Below are positions 9,497 to 18,000 of a DNA stretch of 29,283 nucleotides, piece by piece. The DNA lies in NCBI GenBank assembly GCA_049694275.1, contig JBAVQS010000285.1, forward strand, positions 1 to 29,283, given 5' to 3'. Every line of letters starts with the position of its first letter. Position 1 is the stretch's first letter. A model generated the notes under the pieces. That model was not told where the DNA came from. It did not search any database and was given only the letters and a program-made list of their open reading frames with translations. The translations under genes and the position numbers were made by a program. This DNA is from JBAVQS01 sp049694275 (GTDB taxonomy: Bacteria; Chloroflexota; Anaerolineae; UBA4142; SHND01).

Positions 9497-9967
9497 ATGG
9501 GAGAAGCATTCGACAAGGTGCGCGATATGTTCAAAACGATGGGGTGGCCCGCGACGCCGATCGAGGGGCAGCCGGTGCTGCGCATCTCGGACTATACCGG
9601 CGTCAATGGTCGCTGGACCTGTTTTGCGCAGGTGGTCGAAGCGCAGAGTGAGTTTGTTTTCTATTCCGTTTGCTCGGTGAACGTGCCGCCCGAAAAGCGT
9701 CCGGCGATGGCCGAATTTCTTACCCGCGCGAACTATGGGCTCATCATCGGCAACTTTGAGATGGACTATCGGGATGGCGAAGTGCGCTTTAAAACGAGCA
9801 CGGTGCTGGATGAGAAATTCGAGACAGGTCTATTGCAGGGGATTGTTCAGTTAAATGTATTGACCCTTGACAAGTATCTACCGGGTATGCTGAAAATAAC
9901 CTATGGTTCGATGACGCCTACCGAGGCGATTGATCAACTCGAAGGGCCGGGCGCATTGCACGCGTGA
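9497..9967 (+). CDS. YbjN-domain protein, candidate cargo chaperone
   Basis: The protein has 156 aa. AGGAGG at 9481-9486 supports ATG 9497. The pattern of amphipathic strands and helices (ISDYTGVNGRWTC, then FVFYSVCSVNVPP, then LTRANYGLIIGNFEMD, then VRFKTSTVL) matches the YbjN family (PF10722-like). As I recall, its fold is related to type III secretion chaperones. There is no signal peptide or membrane segment. It follows the giant cargo gene by 30 bases and is co-oriented, so it is probably co-transcribed with it. By analogy with secretion chaperones, it may keep the giant or other cargo loading-competent. That role is inference; the family call is fairly secure. Its last 30 codons are echoed by a degraded copy about 210 bases downstream. 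Confidence 0.7.
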   Translation: MGEAFDKVRDMFKTMGWPATPIEGQPVLRISDYTGVNGRWTCFAQVVEAQSEFVFYSVCSVNVPPEKRPAMAEFLTRANYGLIIGNFEMDYRDGEVRFKTSTVLDEKFETGLLQGIVQLNVLTLDKYLPGMLKITYGSMTPTEAIDQLEGPGALHA

Positions 9968-10066
9968 CGTGTGTTCCAAAGCCAGGGCCTATCGGTGTGA
10001 CGGACTTGAGGGTGGTGTTTGCTCGTCGAATCATTTTCCAATAACACGCTCCGTTTAAATAGAAGG

Positions 10067-10162
10067 GCCCTTGACAGGTATATGTCGCGTATGTTAGAAA
10101 TAACCTATGGTTCGATGCCGCCTACCAAGGCGATTGACCAGCTCGAAGGGGCGGGCGCATAG
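10067..10162 (+). pseudogene. Degraded 3' fragment of a second YbjN-type gene
   Basis: Within the 285-base gap 9968-10252, the frame from 10067 reads ALDRYMSRMLEITYGSM, then PPTKAIDQLEGAGA, then TAG at 10160-10162. This parallels the end of the intact YbjN-type gene (TLDKYLPGMLKITYGSM, then TPTEAIDQLEGPGA). DNA identity continues past the stop (CACGCGTGAC in both). There is no start codon context and no upstream similarity, so it is a remnant. The rest of the gap holds no gene I can support. A 15-bp palindrome (AGGCATGGCATGCCT, 10212-10226) lies just ahead of the next gene. Confidence 0.75.
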
Positions 10163-10252
10163 CACGCGTGACACATTCAATGGATTAAAGGGCTTTCGAC
10201 ATAATGGATTCAGGCATGGCATGCCTTGACGCCTGTAGTAAGGGAAAGACGG

Positions 10253-12553
10253 ATGCCAGAGCAAAGACACGAACCTAAACCTCAAGAACAGGGTGCACGC
10301 CGGGTTGACAAACCCGTGCCAAGTACGCCGGAACAGACCTCTGAGCCGGCGATGTCTCCAGCGACACCGCGCCGGATTTCCGGTGACCCGCACTCACTGT
10401 CACCGGCCAACCTGATAGCGCTCCAGCGCACGGTTGGCAACAAGGCGGTGCGGCGGCTCATTCAGCGCAAGTTGACGGTCGGCGCGGCGCACGACGCGTA
10501 TGAACAGGAAGCGGATCGGGTGGCGGACCAGGTGATGAGCGCGCCTCAAGCTAAAGCCAAGCCCGCCGTACAGCGCGTCGGCGAGGAGGATGAGCAGGTC
10601 CAGACCAAACCGCTGGTGCAGCGCCAGGAAGAAGAGGACGAGGTCCAGACCAAGCCGCTGGCCGATTCTATTACGCCGCTCGTGCAGCGCGTCGCTGAGG
10701 AAAATCCGGAAGAGGCGGTCCAGACCAAGCCGCTGGTGCAGCGCCAGGAAGAAGAGGACGAAGTTCAGACCAAACCGCTGGCCGATTCCATTACGCCATT
10801 GGTGCAGCGCGCAGTGGAGGAAGAAGACGAGGTCCAGACCAAGCGGACTGACCCCTTCGAGAGTTTCGAGCCAGGCGGGGATTTTCAGCAGCGGTTGGAT
10901 GCTAATAGCGGCGGTGGCAGCCCGCTGCCCGGTGAGACGCGCGATTTCATGGAGTCGCGGTTCGGGACGGATTTTGGCAATGTGCGGGTGCATTCGGGCG
11001 GCGAATCGGCGCAGTTGAACCGCCAGGTGAGCGCGCAGGCGTTCACGCACGGTTCGGACATTTACTTGGGAGAGGGCAAGACGGATATCCAGTCGAACGA
11101 GGGGAAACATTTGCTCGCTCATGAACTGACCCACGTCGTCCAGCAGACGGGCGCAACGGGGGTCTCCCGAATCAGCCGCCGCCCCAAGGCTATCCAGCGC
11201 GTCCTGGTAGCCGAAGCAGGTCGGGCATTCAAGCTGGCTGCAGGGCGGGGTTATACGGATGTCCGCGACCCCAGTCTCAGTACGACCTATGACGAGCTCA
11301 AGGATCACACGGATAAGCTGATGCCCAAGGGGCACCAGGAAGAGATTATCAAGCTGCGCGGTAAAACCACGAGCTGGCGGAGCAAATCCCCCGAGGCCGA
11401 AAAACGGCTCAAGGATGCGCTGCGTGCCTGGCTTCTCTCCTCCTATGCTGCGCGCCTGTTCAAGTTGGAGGCTCAAAAGCTCGGTAAAAAGGACTATGAC
11501 AAAAAGCGCGATCAATATTATGACCGCGTCAAGGACGAGCGGGATAAACAAAAGTCGCTGGTCGAAAAGGGGGTCGCCGCCCCCGAGACTCAGGCCTGGC
11601 TGAATTTTCACGGGTTTGCCGATGTGGTGCCGGTGACTCCAGAGCAGAGCAAGACCGAGATTGCTAAAGGACCGCGCATCGACGTGCGGAGCACCTTTAT
11701 TGCCGGGCCGATATTCGGGGTGAAGGTGCGCGCACACCTCTTTATCGTCTATACCGATTCCAAGGGCAAGCAGGTGTACTTTAGAGGCGGGCCGGGCAAT
11801 GGCAACAAGACCGTCGCGGATACGGGAGATTATACGCCCAACACGGTGGATTGGGATCCCTCGGCCCCTTCGGTCACGGTCCTATCGGGGGATGCGGCCA
11901 GGTCCAAATTGGATGCCCTGATTGAGGCGACGCATGCGATCAACCCGATGGCGGTGCCTTATACCGGTCAGTCGGGCGAGAACTGTAACGCAACCGCCTG
12001 GACCATTCTGAATCGCGCGGGGATTCCGACGAGCAAGCCCTCCGGGGTACATCCGGGATGGGGCGCCGCGCTGGGCTCGCGCACGGTCGGCAAGGAAAAC
12101 GCCCAGCCCGCAAAGGAGGATTTCAGCGGGACCACTGGCAAGCCGATGGTGATCAAAGGCAAATCAGATGCCAAGGTCAAGGTTTACATCGACCGCACTT
12201 TGAGAGAAATGGCCAAAGAACTGCTGGGGGGTTCACCGGTCCAATTATTGGACCAGATCGGCGGCGGCAATGTCCGAATCAAGTACGAGACGAGCAAGAT
12301 CGGCTATCTAAAAGAGAGCGAGCTCGAACTGCCGCCTCTGGGTGGCAAAGCGTTCCAATTGTCTATCGATACCGAGGTCGTGGGCGTGGGGTCCAAGACC
12401 GTTCAGCATTTCCTCCCACAGGGCACAGAGGTTATGGTCGTCGATCCGTCATTCAAAGGCGGCGCCGAGGGAGAATTTGTCGAGATTCGCTACGAGTGGC
12501 GCGATCAGCAATTTGAGGGACTTGTGCTGGACTATAACCTTGAAAATATTTAA
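10253..12553 (+). CDS. Cargo 2: DUF4157-leader protein with permuted papain-like hydrolase and SH3-like C-terminal domains
   Basis: I chose ATG 10253 (MPEQRHEPK), which aligns with the other leaders and follows AAGGGAAAG; an in-frame TTG at 10226 would add nine residues. The product has 766 aa. The leader helices are followed by an expanded VQTKPL/VQR linker and DUF4157 (about 225-297, HELTH at 290-294). IQR (314-316) then marks the boundary. After a Lys-rich helical segment come AHLFIVYTD (His495), YFRGGPGNG, and later SGENCNATAW (Cys578). His before Cys, with an NCN(S/A)xA-like motif, is the order of circularly permuted papain-like folds (LRAT/YiiX-type). Such enzymes can be proteases, amidases, deamidases or acyltransferases, and I cannot choose. 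The last 130 residues hold two SH3-like stretches (IKYETSKIGYLKESEL; VEIRYEWRDQQFEGLVLDY). It is probably an eCIS effector. The 134-aa gene just after it could be a partner. Confidence 0.75.
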   Translation: MPEQRHEPKPQEQGARRVDKPVPSTPEQTSEPAMSPATPRRISGDPHSLSPANLIALQRTVGNKAVRRLIQRKLTVGAAHDAYEQEADRVADQVMSAPQAKAKPAVQRVGEEDEQVQTKPLVQRQEEEDEVQTKPLADSITPLVQRVAEENPEEAVQTKPLVQRQEEEDEVQTKPLADSITPLVQRAVEEEDEVQTKRTDPFESFEPGGDFQQRLDANSGGGSPLPGETRDFMESRFGTDFGNVRVHSGGESAQLNRQVSAQAFTHGSDIYLGEGKTDIQSNEGKHLLAHELTHVVQQTGATGVSRISRRPKAIQRVLVAEAGRAFKLAAGRGYTDVRDPSLSTTYDELKDHTDKLMPKGHQEEIIKLRGKTTSWRSKSPEAEKRLKDALRAWLLSSYAARLFKLEAQKLGKKDYDKKRDQYYDRVKDERDKQKSLVEKGVAAPETQAWLNFHGFADVVPVTPEQSKTEIAKGPRIDVRSTFIAGPIFGVKVRAHLFIVYTDSKGKQVYFRGGPGNGNKTVADTGDYTPNTVDWDPSAPSVTVLSGDAARSKLDALIEATHAINPMAVPYTGQSGENCNATAWTILNRAGIPTSKPSGVHPGWGAALGSRTVGKENAQPAKEDFSGTTGKPMVIKGKSDAKVKVYIDRTLREMAKELLGGSPVQLLDQIGGGNVRIKYETSKIGYLKESELELPPLGGKAFQLSIDTEVVGVGSKTVQHFLPQGTEVMVVDPSFKGGAEGEFVEIRYEWRDQQFEGLVLDYNLENI
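10598..10843 (+). repeat. Linker repeat in cargo 2 (VQTKPL...VQR units)
   Basis: A 120-bp unit starting GTCCAGACCAAACCG at 10598 is repeated at 10718 (114 bp). A third partial copy starts at 10832. Each unit encodes VQTKPLVQRQEEEDE, then VQTKPLADSITPLVQR. Single copies of parts of this unit occur in the linkers of cargos 1 and 5, so the linker length varies by unit expansion. Confidence 0.85.
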
Positions 12554-12567
12554 AGGGCGGTTCATCT

Positions 12568-12972
12568 ATGAGTTTTCTTCAACGGTTCCTCTATTCCATC
12601 GCCGCCCGCGGCTACAAGCCGCCATCTGAGGAATTCTCGTTCGAGAATCTCGACGGCGCGGACCGGATCGAGGTGACGACAAATCTCAATACCTCGCTCA
12701 AGGTCATCGACGACTCACAGGTGATTGGGCAGGTTGTGGATTGGGTCAAGACCTACCCGGACCGATGGACCGTGCCCTTCGACGGGGTGCCGGTCGCCCG
12801 GGTACGGATGAATTTTTACAAGGGTGATCGGATTGTGGGCAATGTCGGAATCGACGACGAATTTCTGACGACGATGAATAAGGGGAGTTTTTGGTCCAGG
12901 CAGGGTGATGTGACCGCGCGGGTCAAGGTGTTTCAGATCATTGGGTTGGATGACTATCCGCAAGAAGCGTGA
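12568..12972 (+). CDS. Hypothetical 134-aa protein next to cargo 2 (possible immunity or partner)
   Basis: ATG 12568 is 14 bases after the cargo 2 stop, with a purine-rich AAAGGGCGG in between as a plausible ribosome binding site. The protein is soluble-looking, with no signal peptide. It has mixed alpha/beta character (IEVTTNLNTSLKVIDD, then VVDWVKTYPDRWTVPF, then VRMNFYKGDRIVGNVGIDD, then FWSRQGDV). I do not recognise the family. Its place directly behind a putative toxin is the classic position of an immunity gene, and no other cargo in the array has such a neighbour. It could equally be an adaptor or part of a toxin pair. Confidence 0.65.
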   Translation: MSFLQRFLYSIAARGYKPPSEEFSFENLDGADRIEVTTNLNTSLKVIDDSQVIGQVVDWVKTYPDRWTVPFDGVPVARVRMNFYKGDRIVGNVGIDDEFLTTMNKGSFWSRQGDVTARVKVFQIIGLDDYPQEA

Positions 12973-13054
12973 TTGGCCATGGGCAAGGTCGCTGCGACAG
13001 GCGCTCTCTGATCCAGATGCCGGTAAGCAAAGGTAAATCAGGAAGATTTATTAT

Positions 13055-14968
13055 ATGTCTGAGCCGCAACGTCAAATACAGGTCAAGCAAGATGCGCTTA
13101 TCAAGCGCGTTGGGAAAGCAAAGGAACCGAGCGCGCCGGAGCAGGCGAGCGAGCAGTCGCCGGTCCCGTTTGTGTCCCGCCGCGCCTTGAACGACCCGCG
13201 CACGCTGTCACCGGCCAATTTGATCGCGCTCCAGCGCACGGTCGGCAACCGCGCAGTGGGGCGGCTCATCCAACGCAAGCTGACGGTCGGCGCGGCGCAC
13301 GACGCGTACGAGCAGGAAGCGGATCGGGTGGCGGATCAGGTGCTGAGCGCGCCGGCCGCGCTCACAGAGAGCAGGCCGGCGGTGCAGCGTGCCAGTGAGG
13401 ATGAGGAGCAGGTCCAGACCAAGCGGATAGACCCCATGGAGAGCTTGGCGAGTTCGCATCGTGACCGACAATCAGGAGTGACCGGCAATCACGATGAGAA
13501 CTCGCCATTTGAGGCGGGTGGGGATTTTCAGCAGCGGTTGGATACCACGCGCGGGGGCGGCAGTCCGCTGCCGGGCGAGACGCGCGAATTTATGGAATCG
13601 CACTTTGGGGCAGATTTCGGCGGTGTGCGCGTGCATACCGGCGGCGAATCGGCGCAGTTGAACCGCGAGGTGAGCGCACAGGCGTTCACGCACGGGCAGG
13701 ATATCTACCTGGGCGATGGCAAGACAGACCTGCAATCGAGCGCCGGCCAGCATTTGTTGGCGCACGAGTTGACGCATGTTGTCCAGCAAACAGGGCGTGC
13801 CCAGCGCGCGTTTCTACAACGCCGGGTCATGACCCGCCAGGATTTTACCAACAAAGGGGCATTGACCGCCGGTACCAAGCTGGGCGGCAGTTCTTTTTCA
13901 AAACTGCTCACGACTCTGGACAAATATCATCAGGCGATTGCGAACCAGGATACAGCGGGGCGCCAAAAATGGGCGACCGATCTGGTCACTTTGTGCAATG
14001 CCTGGCTTGTGAGCTATAACAAACGCAAAAAGAAAAAGACTCAGGATGCCGCCAAAAAGATCAATGTCGACGAGGCGAGAAGGCAGGCGCTTCTCGAACC
14101 ACCCGAGCATCATGTTGATACCCTGGCTGGGGATTTACCGGCCGAGATGCAAAAGGCTTTCAAATATTACCGGGATTACACAGAGCACAATGAGCATGTG
14201 AAATATGCGCGTCTTTTGTCCGCCAAGCAGGCGTTCAGCGATTTTGTAACGAGCAATTCACCGGTCACGCCCGGCTATGGCACAGTCGCGGATTTCGCCA
14301 TGCTCTTTGACAAGGAGCTCAAACAGACAATTCCTCCCAAGTCCGTCAATGACGCGTCAGGCGACCCCGTCTTGGGAGTAACGAAGCGTAAGCCTGTTGG
14401 CAAGATTCCGGCCGAGGTGAACTGTTCGCTCGCGGCCTGCGCTGCCGCAATTCGTCACACGACGGGCAAAGAAGTGACCACCGGCGATTTGGCCGTCAAG
14501 CTACTCCAGAAGAAAGATCCGAATATCGTTCCTACTACAGAGCAGATCAAAAAGTTCCAGCATCCTGATATGTGGGATCCGAAAAAAGGTACGGGTTACA
14601 GTAGCGGGCTCGGGGAAGCCAGCGAGGTCAATAAGCTGGCCGCGGAAGGAATTATCGAAATCGTCCAAGAGTATGGAGGCAAACCCGCTGGCGGAATGAG
14701 TAAGAAGATGAAAACGACCGAGGCTAAGAATGAAATGACCCAATTGCTGGCGAAGGGCAACTTTGTCTTTGTGGTTCTAGCGAATTATGGAGGGCACTGG
14801 CTCTTTGCCCATCGGGGAAGCCATGGCGAGGTCGAATTCATCGATTACCAGTCCGACCATGTCCAGTACGTCGGTCCAATGTTGGGCAGCAACCCGATTG
14901 CGGGCACCGCTAAAAAGGAACTGGGCGGCCCAAACGACGATACGCAATATATTCCATTCAACGCCTAG
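13055..14968 (+). CDS. Cargo 3: DUF4157-leader protein with papain-like (Tox-PL type) cysteine enzyme
   Basis: ATG 13055 (MSEPQRQIQ) is preceded by AGGAAG about nine bases upstream. The product has 637 aa. The leader contains DUF4157 (about 172-244, HELTH at 237-241). AQR (248-250) and LQR (254-256) mark the boundary, and a Lys-rich helical region follows. The C-terminal 200 residues carry VNCSLAACAAAI (Cys457), then GGHWLFAH (His581), then EFIDYQSD (Asp597, Gln599). The Cys, His, D-x-Q order is that of papain-like toxin domains of the Tox-PL kind, some of which deamidate or cleave host proteins. The spacing from Cys to His (124 residues) is compatible. The leader carries an in-frame palindromic insert (13446-13507), also found in cargo 4. 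No immunity-like gene follows; cargo 4 starts 96 bases later, and that gap shows nothing convincing. The family call is moderately sure and the substrate is unknown. Confidence 0.75.
   Translation: MSEPQRQIQVKQDALIKRVGKAKEPSAPEQASEQSPVPFVSRRALNDPRTLSPANLIALQRTVGNRAVGRLIQRKLTVGAAHDAYEQEADRVADQVLSAPAALTESRPAVQRASEDEEQVQTKRIDPMESLASSHRDRQSGVTGNHDENSPFEAGGDFQQRLDTTRGGGSPLPGETREFMESHFGADFGGVRVHTGGESAQLNREVSAQAFTHGQDIYLGDGKTDLQSSAGQHLLAHELTHVVQQTGRAQRAFLQRRVMTRQDFTNKGALTAGTKLGGSSFSKLLTTLDKYHQAIANQDTAGRQKWATDLVTLCNAWLVSYNKRKKKKTQDAAKKINVDEARRQALLEPPEHHVDTLAGDLPAEMQKAFKYYRDYTEHNEHVKYARLLSAKQAFSDFVTSNSPVTPGYGTVADFAMLFDKELKQTIPPKSVNDASGDPVLGVTKRKPVGKIPAEVNCSLAACAAAIRHTTGKEVTTGDLAVKLLQKKDPNIVPTTEQIKKFQHPDMWDPKKGTGYSSGLGEASEVNKLAAEGIIEIVQEYGGKPAGGMSKKMKTTEAKNEMTQLLAKGNFVFVVLANYGGHWLFAHRGSHGEVEFIDYQSDHVQYVGPMLGSNPIAGTAKKELGGPNDDTQYIPFNA
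13446..13507. repeat. 62-bp palindromic element, in frame inside the cargo 3 leader
   Basis: The left arm TGGCGAGTTCGCATCGTGA (13446-13464) pairs with 13489-13507 with one mismatch, at 13497. The loop is 24 bases. The element adds about 21 residues between the linker and the DUF4157 domain, relative to cargos 1, 2 and 5. It is 98-99% identical to the element at 15456-15517. Confidence 0.85.
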
Positions 14969-15064
14969 GCCACACGGCCAGGAATCGCCGCAGTGGGCTG
15001 CAGACCAGACGGTTAGTGAAAAAAGATAGAGCGAAGGATTACCGACCGCAAGAAAAGCAATACG

Positions 15065-18000
15065 ATGTCAGATCGTCATTCGGTAGCCGATAAAAAGCCA
15101 AACAGAGACAAGGTCCAACCGGCAAAACCTGCGACGGGATCGTCGGAGATCATGTTGGCTGAACCGCAAGTCTCGCGTGAAGAGTTGCGACAGACCATCA
15201 TGGGCCGGCGTGGTGTGTCTGCGGATTCGCTTCTCGCGCTTCAGCGCATGGTCGGCAACCGCGCGGTGCGGCGGCTCATTCAGCGCCAGCTGACGGTCGG
15301 CGCGGCGCACGACGCGTACGAGCAGGAAGCAGACCGGGTGGCGGACCAGGTGCTGAGCGCGCCGGCCGCGCATGTCGGGACCACGCTGGCGGTGCAGCGG
15401 GCTGGCGAGGAAGAGGAGGAGGTCCAGACCAAGCGCGTAGACCCTATGGGGAGCTTGGCGAGTTCGCATCGTGACCGACAATCAGGAGTGACCGGCAATC
15501 ACGATGCGAACTCGCCATTTGAACCAGGCGGCGATTTCCAGCAGCGGTTGGATGCAACCAGCGGAGGCGGTAGCCCGCTGCCGGGCGAGACGCGCGAATT
15601 TATGGAATCGCGCTTTGGCGCAGATTTCGGCGGCGTGCGCGTGCATATCGGCGGCGAATCGGCGCAGTTGAACCGCGAAGTGAGCGCACAGGCGTTCACG
15701 CACGGACAGAACATTTATCTTGGCGATGGCAAGACGGACCTGCAATCGGGCGAGGGGAAGCGCCTGCTGGCGCACGAATTGACCCATGTCGTGCAACAGA
15801 CCGGCGCCGCACATCGCCTTGCAATTGAAACGGCGCCCTTGCAACGCGCCTTTTTTGTCCAACGCCTGGTGAGCGACACCGCTTTCAAAGTGTTTACCAA
15901 GGACCTGGACCGCAGAACTTATCCGGTGCTGGACACCATCGATACACAGCTCGGGCTGTACAAGGTGAGCGTCGCGGTGATTCCACAGACCGAAGCGGAG
16001 CGCAAGGACCAGTTCAAGATTCTTCACAAGATCGAAGAAGAGATTTACAAGGCCTTTGACGCCGCACCCAAGAAAGGGGCGGACGCCCCCTGGAAAAAGC
16101 AATTGTACTGGCTGCTGGACGACATCCATCTTGAATTCAACAACAAGATCGCTCAGGGCGGCAAGCTCTACGCGGCGGACCAGGACACCATGGGCGGGAC
16201 CGCAGTCAAGGAGATGGACGACGATTGGGACAAGCTCGTCAAAGGGACCGGTAGCGTAACGGTCAGCAATGTGGGCAATGACCAAAAGGCGCTCGAGACG
16301 ACGGAACCCGGATTCAAGACCGAAGTCCTTTCCGCTTTTGCTCGCTTAATGTCCAAGCCCAAAGGGCGCGAGCTCGTTCATAAAATCCTGACGGAAGGGG
16401 GGCCTGGCGCCAAGAGCATTGGCTTTCGTCCGCTCCTTCGAAGCAACGCGGAAAGCGGCGTCATCGCGGCGGCCGGGGCCAAGGATGAAGCCCTGGCGAT
16501 TAACAAGTCCAAGTCAGTCACTCCGACCGGGACTGGCACTGGCATCAAGCTGCCCGCAGGGTATCGTGACACGGACGTGCGAACGCATGATACGGCGGGC
16601 GATGAAACCCTGGCGCCGATGTTTGTCATGCTGGCGCATGAACTGATTCACGCGCTGCACAATTTACGCGGCACGAATCAAAAAGAGACGGAATACACCG
16701 AGCACGATCCCAAGCACATCTGGGAGCATCTGGAAGAGGAGCAGACCATCTCGACCGGGACCGAGATCACCGAGAATATGGTGCGCGGCGAGCATGGCTT
16801 GACGGCGCGCCACGGGCACACCCATACCAACAAGGTCGACAAACAGAATCGAGCCAAGCGCATCAAGGAACGCGAAGAGCAGAATATCGAGGTCTTTTTA
16901 GCTGAAGAGGTCATGAAGCTGCAGGATTTTGTGCCCTCGACCAAGTCGGGCATGTTTGACGTCGAGCTGAACCCGGCCGGCAAGACCCTCAAGGTCATCG
17001 TCAAACTGCACCTTGACCTCATCGCGCTCAAGACCTCCAAGCTTGATGAAAGCTGGGGCGGGGGGGAGGCGCAAGCTTGGGTGCTCAAGCTCCAGACCAA
17101 TCTGGGCACCGCATGGAACAACAAGGCTCAGTTCAAACTAGAGCGGCCCAATGCACCCAAGCCCGATCTGGTTCTCAAGCCGACTTTTGAGATTGCAGCG
17201 AGCTATTCCATGCACGAGCAGCTCAAGCCGGTAGGCATGGCCGGGACGCCATCGGTGGACAGTGCCAATATCGGCCAGATCGGACCGGGGGGGGCGCATT
17301 TCAAGACGACTGTCTATCGCGGTCAGGGAGGGGCTAAGGGCAACTATAACACCTCAGGGGCATCAGGCGAATTCCAGAGCCTTGGTTCTAAGGATCCCAA
17401 ATATTTGCTCGCGGCGAATGCGAAAAAGGATTCCGCGGCTGATAGCAAGCTCATTACCGCGCACGCGATGGACCCGCTCAAGCCGTCCGGGCGCGGGCTG
17501 GCGCGTCTGCATCACGAGGATGCCGAGTTTGACAACCATAATGCGCACCGGCTCCAACAGATTACAGAGTCCGAACGCAATGTTCTCCGGGCCTTTATCG
17601 GCAACGATGGTTTTGACATCAACTTTAAATTCAAGGTCAAGGGTCTCGGGGCGATCGGCGACCGTTCCACGGTTCGATTGAACCAGTTTGCTGAAGCGCT
17701 CAAAGGTCTTTACCCCAAGCTGGCCCTGAGTCATCCGCTCGTGATCAAGGGGCCGGCGGCCAAAACCCAAAAGGTTGAGACGCACCTCCGCCAATATGCT
17801 GCCTTTAACGACAACTTTCCAACAGTCAAGAATCGAATCGAGCATCTGGCGCAGGGCAGGCAGACCAAGCTCTATGTCAAGCCCGGTTGGATGGCTACCA
17901 AGGCGGATAATGTGGGCAGCCAGATGACGGCGGCGCACGAATTTGGGCATATGTTGGGACTCCCGGACGATTATGTGGGCCTTTACCGGGACGTGGACAA

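Noticed and set aside
10071..10100. TTGACA followed by an AT-rich stretch as a promoter for cargo 2
   Set aside because: TTGACA is part of the decayed YbjN coding sequence and occurs likewise in the intact gene. The -10 match at proper spacing is poor.
10226..10252. TTG 10226 as the start of cargo 2
   Set aside because: The ATG at 10253 gives an N-terminus parallel to the other leaders and has a purine-rich stretch just upstream. The nine extra residues have no counterpart.
10400..11737. A 445-codon open frame on the minus strand opposite cargo 2, with smaller relatives opposite the other leaders
   Set aside because: The same antisense frame recurs because the leader DNA itself is repeated. 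The plus strand carries the conserved DUF4157 motifs, so the minus frame is a by-product.
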